A stretch of DNA of 64,000 nucleotides from Syntrophus aciditrophicus SB. GTDB taxonomy: Bacteria > Desulfobacterota > Syntrophia > Syntrophales > Syntrophaceae. Made by a program: the position numbers and the translations under genes. Under the pieces are notes generated by a model. It was given only the letters and a program-made list of their open reading frames with translations. It did no database searches and was not told the DNA's origin. Shown one piece after another: positions 7,033 to 15,349 of the stretch. Positions within the stretch are counted from its first letter, which is position 1. Every line of letters starts with the position of its first letter. The DNA lies in the NCBI RefSeq assembly GCF_000013405.1, contig NC_007759.1, positions 1,427,001 through 1,491,000 of the forward strand, given 5' to 3'.

Positions 7033-8412
7033 ATGAATGGGTTAATTTGCATGAACAAAAAACCTCGCCTTCAGAAGAGCAGCATATCATTAGCTGTGAA
7101 GCTGCGCGATGACATCACGATGGAGCGGTCAGGAAACGGGCGGATGACCCTGTTCAGAGCGGAGGAAAAGTTTCTGGACGTACCCGATAGTCCGCTTATG
7201 GAAGCCCTGATGATGAGCTGGATGACGGAGGAGTTGATTGACAGGCTGGCGGAATCATCATCCCATCCTGAGGCTGTCTACTTTTTGTGTGAAAGGATGT
7301 TTTCTCACGGTCTTCTCCAGGCACAAATCAGCATTGATGGGCAATCCCTGCTTTCTCTCTACCCCACACCGGACTGGCGTGCCTGGAAAGAAAAAATGCC
7401 TGCTTCATTACAGAGTCTGTCCCCCTACGCATGCCTGAGGCGTGTCGGGAAATCTATCTTACTTGAGATGCCGCTTTCTCAAAGAAAATGCGCCTTTCAC
7501 GACGAAAACTGCCTGGTCTGGCTGATGGAGATCGTTCGGGAATGTGCAGCAGTGTCTTTTGAGGACGAGGGTCGCACCGCATTTTATCAAGCGCTGAGGC
7601 TTATGGATGCCCTGGTTGAAGGTGAAACAGACTCTGCTGTGTGGGAATTTCATGATCTGCTCTTTTTTCACAATTCGAGCATCGGGTTTCATGATGATCC
7701 GATAGGTGCGACCTGGCGACTCAAAGAAAAGACTCCGCCGGCGCCGCTTTTTAAATCCTGCGCAGGGGAATGCATTTCCCTGCCTGAAACGAACGGGCAG
7801 CTCATGGACAAGCTGAATTTTTCTTTTGCCCATGTGCTGGCAAAACGTCGCAGTCGTCGCATCCCCGGCAACCGGCCGATTACCTTGGAGGAACTTGGTG
7901 CATTACTGGACGTGTCCGCCCGAGTTCAGGAAATTCAGGATGATCCTTTCAGTCCTTGTTTGCGATCACTGCGGCCGTCACCCAGCGGCGGCGGATTGCA
8001 CTCTCTGGAAATCTACCCTCTGGTGCGTCAATGCATCGGCCTTGCTCCGGGTGCCTGGCGCTACGATCCGGAACAGCATCGGCTGGAGTCCATCGCTGCG
8101 AATGAGACGTCACTGGAGGCCTATCTGCAGAGCAATCCTCACTTCCTGATCCCCGGTGCGGGACCTCCGCATATCCATCTGGTCCTAACCTCCCGTTTTC
8201 TGAGAGACGCATGGAAGTATGAAAAAATCGCCTTTCGACTTGTTTTACAGGATTTGGGTTGCTTTTATCAGACCTTCAGTCTTACAGCCACGGCACTGGG
8301 ATTGGCCTCCTGCATTCTTGGCACGGTGGACGCGAGACGGCTTGGTGAGATGATGAAACTTGACCCGATTCTTGAACCTGTCATCGGTGAAATGACATTA
8401 TCGTCTTCATAA
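7033..8412 (+). CDS. SagB-type FMN-dependent dehydrogenase
   Basis: A 459-residue protein. The C-terminal nitroreductase-like domain (about 265-455) starts with KRRSRR and carries PSPSGGGLHSLE and the YEKIAFRLVLQDLGCFYQ-type segment found in SagB-type dehydrogenases. The N-terminal 200 residues match the accessory region of the longer SagB forms. In TOMM pathways this enzyme oxidises azolines to azoles using FMN. It begins 10 bases after the YcaO stop, so it belongs to the same operon. An internal ATG at 7051 is an alternative start. No exporter or protease follows; the next gene is a MoeA homologue 170 bases on. Confidence 0.88.
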   Translation: MNGLICMNKKPRLQKSSISLAVKLRDDITMERSGNGRMTLFRAEEKFLDVPDSPLMEALMMSWMTEELIDRLAESSSHPEAVYFLCERMFSHGLLQAQISIDGQSLLSLYPTPDWRAWKEKMPASLQSLSPYACLRRVGKSILLEMPLSQRKCAFHDENCLVWLMEIVRECAAVSFEDEGRTAFYQALRLMDALVEGETDSAVWEFHDLLFFHNSSIGFHDDPIGATWRLKEKTPPAPLFKSCAGECISLPETNGQLMDKLNFSFAHVLAKRRSRRIPGNRPITLEELGALLDVSARVQEIQDDPFSPCLRSLRPSPSGGGLHSLEIYPLVRQCIGLAPGAWRYDPEQHRLESIAANETSLEAYLQSNPHFLIPGAGPPHIHLVLTSRFLRDAWKYEKIAFRLVLQDLGCFYQTFSLTATALGLASCILGTVDARRLGEMMKLDPILEPVIGEMTLSSS

Positions 8413-8585
8413 AAAAGTCAGACCAATAAAAAGTCACACTCGAGGAAGAAATGTAACAACTGACTGATTCTAAAAGTGAACCTTATCGTTGAGCTCTCCT
8501 GCAGGCATTTGTGATTTGGCCGGAATTCCTTTAACTGATCATGGCTCAACAATTATTTTTTATAATAACAGTTTGGAAAAGAGGA

Positions 8586-9824
8586 ATGAAAAATATAAAT
8601 TTACCCATATCCATCGACGAAGCTCAAAAAATAATCTTAGAATCTGTAAAACCTCTGACCGATGAAGGCATTTCGATAATGGAATCTGCCAATCGTGTTC
8701 TGTATGAGGACATTGTAGCAAGTACAATGATCCCTCCAAGAGATAATTCCGCAATGGATGGCTACGCGGTCATTGCAGCGGACACGAAGGGAGCAACAGA
8801 GACAAGTCCTGTAAAACTTCAAGTTATAGCGGAAATAAGGGCTGGTGGCCTGCTGGATGGCAAAGAGGTGTTGAAGGGAACGGCAATAAGAATAATGACC
8901 GGTGCGCCCCTCCCGAAAAGTGCTGATTCGGTCATTCCGTTTGAAGATGCGGAAGAAGAAGCCGGATACATAAGAATATTCAATGAGACAGTGAAATACA
9001 GTAATTGCAGATTCGCCGGAGAGGATATCAAAAAAGGCGACAAGGTATTGGAAAAAGGCGACAGGCTCAGATCCGCGGATGTAGGCATCCTTGCTTCCCT
9101 GAATTATCAAACGATTAAAGTCTATAAACAGCCGACTGTCTCGATTATCTCTACAGGCGATGAACTGGCCGAAATCGGTGAAGAAGTTCAAATGGGTCAG
9201 ATTCGAAACAGCAATGCCTATTCTTTATACTCTGAAGTGAAAAAATATAGCGGTCTCCCTGATTATCTGGGCATTGTGAAAGATACCTTGAAAGATACGA
9301 GGGAAATGTTTTTGAAGGCCATGAAATCCGACGTCATTATATCCACGGGCGGCGTATCCATGGGGAAATACGATTTTGTTAAGGAGATTTATTCTGATCT
9401 GAATATTGAAACAAAATTTGAATGGATTAAGGTCAAACCCGGGAGACCGTGCACTTTTGGTGTTAAAGAAAACAAACTGTTTTTTGGCCTGCCAGGAAAT
9501 CCTGTTTCGACTCTTACATCATTTCTTCAATTTGTCCGACCGGCGTTACTCAGGTTAATGGGTGCAAAAAGGATCAGAAAGCCGGTTCTTAATGCAATTC
9601 TTGAGGAGGATCTCAAAAAGCAACCGGGCAAAGCTTTTCTGCTGAGAGGGCATTTTTCTATTCGAAACAACGAGTTTTATGTTTCAACAACAGGGAATCA
9701 GAACTCATCCGTACTTCGTTCAATGAGCAGAGCGAACTGTCTGATTGTTATCCCGGAAAATACTTCAGAAGTAAAGGCAGGAGAAAAAGTTGCGATCCAA
9801 TTAATTGACCATGATGAAATATGA
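8586..9824 (+). CDS. moeA: Molybdopterin molybdenumtransferase (MoeA), copy 1
   Basis: A 412-residue MoeA homologue. The signature NSAMDGYAV lies near residue 50, TGAPLPKSAD follows, and the MoCF-type nucleotide-binding region has STGDEL and STGGVSMGKYD, followed by GLPGNPVS. MoeA inserts molybdate (or tungstate) into adenylylated molybdopterin. Start ATG 8586 is preferred because the family begins close to the LPISIDEAQ segment; an upstream in-frame ATG at 8541 adds an unusual N-terminus. It is the only MoeA of four here on the plus strand. A 40-codon frame follows at 9828-9950 with no recognisable match. Confidence 0.92.
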   Translation: MKNINLPISIDEAQKIILESVKPLTDEGISIMESANRVLYEDIVASTMIPPRDNSAMDGYAVIAADTKGATETSPVKLQVIAEIRAGGLLDGKEVLKGTAIRIMTGAPLPKSADSVIPFEDAEEEAGYIRIFNETVKYSNCRFAGEDIKKGDKVLEKGDRLRSADVGILASLNYQTIKVYKQPTVSIISTGDELAEIGEEVQMGQIRNSNAYSLYSEVKKYSGLPDYLGIVKDTLKDTREMFLKAMKSDVIISTGGVSMGKYDFVKEIYSDLNIETKFEWIKVKPGRPCTFGVKENKLFFGLPGNPVSTLTSFLQFVRPALLRLMGAKRIRKPVLNAILEEDLKKQPGKAFLLRGHFSIRNNEFYVSTTGNQNSSVLRSMSRANCLIVIPENTSEVKAGEKVAIQLIDHDEI

Positions 9825-9966
9825 GAAATGTTTACCGTCCTGAGCAATGATCTTCCTCCGCTTTATCAGGTACGCCGTAAAGTGTTCGGTGACAATGATG
9901 ATATGCGGCTGGAAACCTTCCGTGATAAGGCATCTGTCTTAAACAAATAACCTTGATCAGAACAAC

Positions 9967-11022
9967 TTACATGATTTGTCTGAAAGCCGAGGCCTTGATC
10001 GCAGCGTAGAGTTCGCGCCCCGTCTCGATTTCCAGTTCCCTGGCCGCCGGCAGCGTCACTTCAGCCACAAGGTGTTCTCCACCACAGTCAAGTTTGACTC
10101 CGATCCTGTGCCCGGAGGGGAAGGCGTCGACCACGGTGCATTTGAGGAGGTTCCGGGCGCTGATTGCATGAGGAAATCTACGTAAGAGGATGATATCCCG
10201 TGACGAGAGTTCGAACAGTGTTCCCGGCTGGCCCTCACCGGCAACGATGAGCAGCTCGCCATCACCCCACGGATAGGCATGCAACTCGTCGCGAAGTCGA
10301 GGATCTTTCAGCTTCAGAATGTTGATGTATCCGGTAAGGCTCTGTCCCATTCTGGATAGCGCCAGTTGTTCGGTTGGCATCTGATCGGCGATCCTTCCGT
10401 CTTCCACAACCAGGACCTGATCGGACATAAGGCGCATTTCCTTAAGCGAATGGGAAATGAACAGGTAGGGAATCCCGAACCGCTTACTGACGTTTTTCAG
10501 ATAAGTGATGATCTGATATTTCAGGTTGTCGTCCAGGGCGGAGAGAGGTTCATCCATAAGAAGCAGGCGGGGGTTGGAAAGTACGGTCCTGCCGATGGAA
10601 ACCCGCTGCTTCTCGCCCCCCGAGAGGTTGTTCACCCCCCGATCCAGGAGGTGTCCGATCTCCAGCACATCCACCAGATCAGAGAGTGTAATCCTGCGGT
10701 GCTGGGAAGGACACCGTCTGTACCCATACAAGAGGTTGCGTTTCACATTCAAGTGGGGAAACAGATTGGGATGCTGGAAGACCATGCCGACCCTCCGCTC
10801 TTCCACAGGGATGTTCTGCCGCCGGGAACTGTCGAAAAGAGTTTCCCCATCGATTATGATAACGCCGGAGTCCGGCTTGTGAAGGCCGGCAATGAGTTTC
10901 ACAAGAGTTGACTTGCCGCTCCCGGAGGGACCGAAAACCCCCGTTGATACCCCGCTGGCCGTAAAGTTTGCAGCAAAAGAGAAGGAGCCGAAGTTTTTCT
11001 GTACATCTACCCGCAGTTCCAT
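9967..11022 (-). CDS. modC: Molybdate/tungstate ABC transporter ATP-binding protein
   Basis: A 351-residue ABC ATPase with Walker A GPSGSGKST, Q-loop FQHPNLFPHL, signature LSGGEKQR, Walker B LLLMDEPLSALD and switch histidine SHSLKE. The C-terminal 60 residues form a TOBE/Mop-like domain (KCTVVDAFPSGHRIGVKL), typical of ModC, which senses oxyanion. It starts one base after the modB stop, so the two are translationally coupled. The order is modA-modB-modC on the minus strand. Whether the true substrate is molybdate or tungstate cannot be told from this subunit. Confidence 0.93.
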   Translation of the reverse strand: MELRVDVQKNFGSFSFAANFTASGVSTGVFGPSGSGKSTLVKLIAGLHKPDSGVIIIDGETLFDSSRRQNIPVEERRVGMVFQHPNLFPHLNVKRNLLYGYRRCPSQHRRITLSDLVDVLEIGHLLDRGVNNLSGGEKQRVSIGRTVLSNPRLLLMDEPLSALDDNLKYQIITYLKNVSKRFGIPYLFISHSLKEMRLMSDQVLVVEDGRIADQMPTEQLALSRMGQSLTGYINILKLKDPRLRDELHAYPWGDGELLIVAGEGQPGTLFELSSRDIILLRRFPHAISARNLLKCTVVDAFPSGHRIGVKLDCGGEHLVAEVTLPAARELEIETGRELYAAIKASAFRQIM

Positions 11023-11023
11023 G

Positions 11024-11716
11024 TCAGTCCGCCTTAACCAGCCGCCGTGACAAAAACTCGTGGAACAGGAGGATGATCACCGACAGGGAGATAGACACCA
11101 TGCAGAGTGCCAGCGCCATGACATCCCCGCTGGGAGAGCTTGTATATTCATAAATGGCCAGCGGTATCGTCTGGGTCACTCCGGGGATGTTGCCTGCCAC
11201 AATGATTGTGGCCCCGAACTCGCCCAGTCCACGGGCGAACATGAGAGCGGAACCGGCCAGAATTCCCCGGAAAGAGAGAGGAAGGATAACAGTGATGATG
11301 TTGTCAAAGGTTCCGGCGCCGAGGGTGCGTGCTGCCTGGAGAAGCCTCTCATCGATGCTTTCCATTCCGATGCGGATTGCACGAACCAGCAGGGGAAACC
11401 CGACCACCGCCGTGGCGATGACTGCCGCTTTCCAGGTGAAGATCAGTCTGATATCGAGCGGCTGGAGCAGATATTTCCCGACCCACCCGTTTCTGCCGAG
11501 CAGTAGAAGCAACAGGTAACCGATAACGACCGGCGGCAGGGTCAGGGGAAGGCTGATCAGAACATCGAGGATAACCTTCCCCCGAAACTGTTTATAGGTC
11601 ATGAGCCAGGCCAGCGCGAAGCCGACCGGCAGCGACAGCAGGGTTGCCGTCGATGCCACCTTCATCGACAGAAATATTGCGGAATAATCGGCAGAGGTAA
11701 AGGACGGCATATTCAC
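11024..11716 (-). CDS. modB: Molybdate/tungstate ABC transporter permease
   Basis: A 230-residue inner-membrane permease with five or more hydrophobic segments and the cytoplasmic EAA-type loop (AARTLGAGTFDNIITVILP) that contacts the ATPase. ARGLGEFGATIIVAGNIPG is a typical ModB signature. Start is either GTG 11716 or ATG 11710; an AGGTG lies just before the ATG. It begins four bases after the modA stop (or ten from the ATG). Together with modA and modC it makes a complete importer. Confidence 0.93.
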   Translation of the reverse strand: MNMPSFTSADYSAIFLSMKVASTATLLSLPVGFALAWLMTYKQFRGKVILDVLISLPLTLPPVVIGYLLLLLLGRNGWVGKYLLQPLDIRLIFTWKAAVIATAVVGFPLLVRAIRIGMESIDERLLQAARTLGAGTFDNIITVILPLSFRGILAGSALMFARGLGEFGATIIVAGNIPGVTQTIPLAIYEYTSSPSGDVMALALCMVSISLSVIILLFHEFLSRRLVKAD

Positions 11717-11720
11717 CTGA

Positions 11721-12485
11721 TTACTTTGCCGTAAACCCCAGTTGTTCCAAGGACTTTCTGGCTTCAGCCGAATTCAGATAATTGAAGAAGGCAGCGGCAT
11801 CCTTGTTTTTACTGCCGGCTGCAGTTAATCCTTTGGGATACGTTACCCGCGGATAGAGTTCCTGGGGCACGACGAAAAGGATTTTAGTGTTTTTGGCCAG
11901 GAGGGCATCCGTCTTGTAAACGAAGGAGCCATCGACTTCACCCTGTTCGGCATACATGAGACACGCCCGCACGTCCTTGGCCATAACCAGCTTTCTTTCA
12001 AGCTCTTTGTCCATGCCGGATTTTTTCAGTGCAGCCATGGCGTATTCCCCCGCCGGAACACTCTGGGGACTTCCGATGGCGATTTTTTCCAGTTCTGCCA
12101 GATCCTGCATACTCCTGACTTTCATACCCGGCTTCCCCACAAAAACCAGCTCGTTATAGGCAAAAGTGCCGATGCTTCGGTCGTCCATCAGCTTCTTTTC
12201 CTTCAGATAATCCATCCATTTCTCATTGGCGGAAATAAAGATGTCCGCCGGTGCGCCGCTCTCAATCTGTTTGGCCAATGCGCCGGAAGCGCCGTAGTTC
12301 TTGATGAACTTCACTCCGGGATTCTTTTTGGCGAAATTGTCGGTGAGCTGGTTCACGGCGTCTTTCATGCTCGCGGCGACGGAAAGATTCACATCCCCGG
12401 CCATGGCCATCGAGGTCAACAGAAATAGAGCCAGAATAATCATCATGAATCCAGTTGCCAGATACTTAAACATAGATTTCATCAT
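11721..12485 (-). CDS. modA: Molybdate/tungstate-binding periplasmic protein
   Basis: A 254-residue solute-binding protein. A long hydrophobic signal peptide ends near AMAGD, then comes NLSVAASMKDAVNQL, the start typical of ModA; Ser and Ala here line the oxyanion site. Later motifs are KNYGASGALAKQIESGAPAD and AIGSPQSVPAGEYA, both family hallmarks. GAAAGGAA precedes the ATG. First gene of the modABC operon. The family also includes tungstate binders such as TupA/WtpA; sequence by eye fits the ModA branch, but metal preference is uncertain. Confidence 0.93.
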   Translation of the reverse strand: MMKSMFKYLATGFMMIILALFLLTSMAMAGDVNLSVAASMKDAVNQLTDNFAKKNPGVKFIKNYGASGALAKQIESGAPADIFISANEKWMDYLKEKKLMDDRSIGTFAYNELVFVGKPGMKVRSMQDLAELEKIAIGSPQSVPAGEYAMAALKKSGMDKELERKLVMAKDVRACLMYAEQGEVDGSFVYKTDALLAKNTKILFVVPQELYPRVTYPKGLTAAGSKNKDAAAFFNYLNSAEARKSLEQLGFTAK

Positions 12486-12798
12486 TGAAGTTCCTTTCAG
12501 AAATAGAATATGACCGGCTTCTTACCGGAATATGTGGATGGAAAACGCACAGACCCTTGATTCGCGCCATCCTCACGCCAATCAGGTCGTTACGACAATG
12601 TTGCTCTACAAGCGTTGAGTTTTATCCTGTGCTGACGACTGCATCCATCTTTCTTCAGTCACGGGAAGGGGGTATCAGGCAATGCGATGGCGGGAATTAC
12701 GGATAATCGAGAATCGTTCTCCCTTTTTTCCACAGCACGGGATATTCTTCCCAAAGGCGGGAGAAACAGCCGTCTTCGGGAAGAATGTATCGGTCCTT
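12486..12798. other. Leader/intergenic region between mop gene and modA
   Basis: 313 bases without a gene. ATTCTTCCC (12744-12752) pairs with GGGAAGAAT (12778-12786), and the stem continues inward as AAGGCGG (12754-12760) with CCGTCTT (12770-12776), giving a hairpin of about 16 pairs. It lies downstream of the molbindin gene and upstream of modA on the same strand. There is no T-run after it on the minus strand, so it could be a 3-prime end or a regulatory leader. I could not find a convincing ModE-type palindrome. Confidence 0.45.
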
Positions 12799-13224
12799 TT
12801 ACTCAACACCAATAATAACGCTGCTGGCCTTGATCATGGCGTAGGCGCTGCTTCCTGCCTTGAGCCCCAATCTTTTTGCGCTTTCTTCGGTAATCACCGC
12901 AACAATCGTATTGCCGGCGCCGACATCCAGGTCAACTTCAGCGCTGACAGGCCCTTCGACAACCTTCACCACAGTGCCGTTCAAGATATTGCGTGCGCTG
13001 ATTTTGGCCTTTTCCAGTTCCGTTCCGACGATGATACTGCTTGCCTTGACGATGGCGAAAGCCGCGGTCCCCTGTTTCAAGGCAAGGTTGTCGGCGCTTG
13101 TATTGGTAATCACCGACACAAGCGCCGATCCGCCCTTCAGGTCGAGGATGACTTCGGTATTCACCGCCCCCTTCCTGACGCTTGCCACCGTGCCGCTTAA
13201 AACATTTCGTGCACTCAGTTTCAT
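12799..13224 (-). CDS. Molbindin: tandem Mop/TOBE molybdate-binding protein
   Basis: A 141-residue protein made of two similar Mop domains of about 68 residues, each beginning SARNxLxGTV and containing a GxxAxAxIKASSxIxG end segment (first SARNVLSGTV, second SARNILNGTV). Such di-Mop proteins assemble into rings that store molybdate or tungstate in the cytoplasm. AGGAGG precedes the ATG. It lies upstream of modABC on the same strand, with a 313-base gap. Mo/W homeostasis role is well supported by family and context. Confidence 0.9.
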   Translation of the reverse strand: MKLSARNVLSGTVASVRKGAVNTEVILDLKGGSALVSVITNTSADNLALKQGTAAFAIVKASSIIVGTELEKAKISARNILNGTVVKVVEGPVSAEVDLDVGAGNTIVAVITEESAKRLGLKAGSSAYAMIKASSVIIGVE

Positions 13225-13362
13225 GGCCTGCTTCCTCCTTTTGTTGATGACATCATTAATGACTTATGTCTCATAATACATAACGCACTCATAAATCAAC
13301 AACTTTATGAAAAGGCCTTGAATTCATCAGTAATTCAAAAAAAAGGGATATTTTCAGGGCAA

Positions 13363-15321
13363 CTACAGCTCGATCACGATGTCCCCCATGTGAGTCGTGT
13401 CGTAGCCGGGCAACTCGTCAACGACGCGTCGCAGGTTGGGGCCTTGAATCAGATCGAAGAGTGGTTGTAGGAGGTCGCTATCGTAGTGTATGCGGGGAAT
13501 GACCAGATCGTAACGTTCTTTCTCAAAGGGAATGAAATCCAGCCTAAGTGCGTGCGCAGCAGCGGCAATGCCCAGACCGCAGTCCACCGCTCCGGATTGC
13601 ACAGCAACGGCAACAGCCAGGTGAGTATATTCTTCACGCTGGTAACCCTTTACATTCCCAGGTTCGATCCCGAGCTTTTCCAGATGATAGTCAAGCAGGA
13701 CCCGTGTGCCTGCTCCGCGCTGGCGGTTGACATAGCGCACGTCATCACGCGCCAGGTCGGCCAGTCCCTTAATTCCCTTGGGATTTCCCGGAGCCACGAT
13801 CAGCCCCTGCTCGCGTTGCATGAAGGTCATCAGCACGACAGGTAAATTTGGCAGGTATTGCTTTATATAGGAAATATTGTATTCACCTGTAGCCGGGTCC
13901 AGGAGATGGGAACCTGCCAGATGAGCATCCCCGCGTCGCAGGGCCATCAAGCCGCCCAGACTCCCGGCGTTGGAGCTGGAGAAGCGGCGACCGGAATCCG
14001 CCAGGTATTGAGACAGGATATCGAGGCAAAGGTCGTGACTCCCGATATGAACAATGGTTCGGTCGATTTCCGACGGGTCACGATACAGCTCTACGGTGAC
14101 ATCCTGCCCTGCATCGACCCCCTCCGAAAATCTCGGGATGCGGACAATTCCATCCGCCCGGACAAGGGAGGTGATGACGCCCGCCCCACGGGACAGGGGA
14201 GCGGCAACGGTTCTTTCACCAACCCGCCCGACGGTCACCCGCACCCATTCGTCTTCACCCATCGGCGAGAGCAGCTTGCGGCTGATGGTTGCTTTCACCT
14301 TGGGTTTTTCCCTTGGCGTCAATCCGAGCCAGTGGGAAATCAGGGGCTCCACAAAAATTTCCCCGGTCAGGGCGCAGGAAACCGGATAGCCCGGAACGCC
14401 GATGATAGGCGTGTGGCGTTCGGTCACGGTGCCGAGGACAACCGGATGACCCGGACGGATTGCGACGCCGTGAACAAGCAGGGTTCCCAGTTCCTCAACA
14501 ATACTCGATGTAAAATCTTCACTCCCCGCCGAGGAACCGGCATTGACGAGAACGAGGTCATGGGTGACCGCCGCTTCCCGCACCGTTTCCCGGATGCGCT
14601 CATAATCGTCAGCCACGATCGGGTATCTGGTGGGCAGGCCGCCCCATTCGCGGATCTGGGAAGCCAGTACCAGTGAGTTGTATTCGATGATATCGCCCGT
14701 CTTTAATCCCGCCTGCGCCGCCTGCTCGACCGTAACGAGTTCGGTCCCCGTCGGGATCACCGCCACACGCGGCCGGCGACGAACGCTGACCGTTGCATGT
14801 CCGCAACCGGCAAGCGCTCCCAGGTCCACCGGTTTCAGCCGATAATTGGCCGGGAGTACCAGTTCGGTGGCGACCATGTCTTCACCCATGGGGCGAATCG
14901 CTGTCCAGGGGGCAACGCCGGCCTGGATTTCTATTAATTCGCCGCCGACTTCTTCCTCAATATGCTGGGTATGTTCGATCTGGATGACCGCGTCAGCCCA
15001 GGAAGGTATCGGATCGCCGGTATCGACATAGCTGGCCGGTCCTTCGGGACCGATCCTGAGGCGTTTCGGCGATGTCTCGGTTGCGCCGATCGTGTCCGCC
15101 GAACGGACCGCGTAACCGTCCATCGCGCTGGCATGATAACCCGGGGAAGACAAGGCCGCCCACACGGGCGCTGCCGTCACGCGACCCAGCGCTTCATCCA
15201 GCGGCAGCTCCTCGCCGGGGAATGCGACCCACGATCCGGAGCTTTCCATGGCCATGATCAACCGACGCCATGCTTCATCCAGAGGAATATCTTCAAGATA
15301 AAATTTCCTGTTCCTGCTCAT
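13363..15321 (-). CDS. MoeA-like protein fused to periplasmic-binding-like domain (MoeA copy 2)
   Basis: A 652-residue fusion. Residues 1-410 are MoeA: ASAMDGYAV, TGTEL, NAGSSAGSEDFT and GVPGYPVS are visible. Residues 420-652 form a substrate-binding-protein-like domain (starting IDRTIVHIGSHDLCLDIL, then NAGSLGGLMALRRGDAH and RQRGAGTRVLLDYHLEKLG) of the type seen fused to molybdopterin enzymes, without a signal peptide and so cytoplasmic. Start ATG 15321 is chosen because AAGGAG lies 6 bases before it; an upstream extension to 15393 has no such site. It follows the next MoeA by 28 bases, so the two are an operon. The extra domain may bind oxyanion or cofactor as a sensor; this is inference. 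Confidence 0.88.
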   Translation of the reverse strand: MSRNRKFYLEDIPLDEAWRRLIMAMESSGSWVAFPGEELPLDEALGRVTAAPVWAALSSPGYHASAMDGYAVRSADTIGATETSPKRLRIGPEGPASYVDTGDPIPSWADAVIQIEHTQHIEEEVGGELIEIQAGVAPWTAIRPMGEDMVATELVLPANYRLKPVDLGALAGCGHATVSVRRRPRVAVIPTGTELVTVEQAAQAGLKTGDIIEYNSLVLASQIREWGGLPTRYPIVADDYERIRETVREAAVTHDLVLVNAGSSAGSEDFTSSIVEELGTLLVHGVAIRPGHPVVLGTVTERHTPIIGVPGYPVSCALTGEIFVEPLISHWLGLTPREKPKVKATISRKLLSPMGEDEWVRVTVGRVGERTVAAPLSRGAGVITSLVRADGIVRIPRFSEGVDAGQDVTVELYRDPSEIDRTIVHIGSHDLCLDILSQYLADSGRRFSSSNAGSLGGLMALRRGDAHLAGSHLLDPATGEYNISYIKQYLPNLPVVLMTFMQREQGLIVAPGNPKGIKGLADLARDDVRYVNRQRGAGTRVLLDYHLEKLGIEPGNVKGYQREEYTHLAVAVAVQSGAVDCGLGIAAAAHALRLDFIPFEKERYDLVIPRIHYDSDLLQPLFDLIQGPNLRRVVDELPGYDTTHMGDIVIEL

Positions 15322-15349
15322 CCCCGTCTCCTTTTTTCTTATTACATTC

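Noticed and set aside
9828..9950. 40-codon frame after MoeA copy 1
   Set aside because: No ribosome site of its own beyond the end of moeA and no recognisable family; could be a gene remnant.
12744..12786. Strong hairpin between mop and modA as a Moco riboswitch
   Set aside because: It is a simple hairpin without the multi-stem layout of a riboswitch and could be only the 3-prime end of the mop transcript.
13858..14676. 272-codon plus-strand frame
   Set aside because: Antisense to the MoeA fusion gene; no recognisable protein motif.
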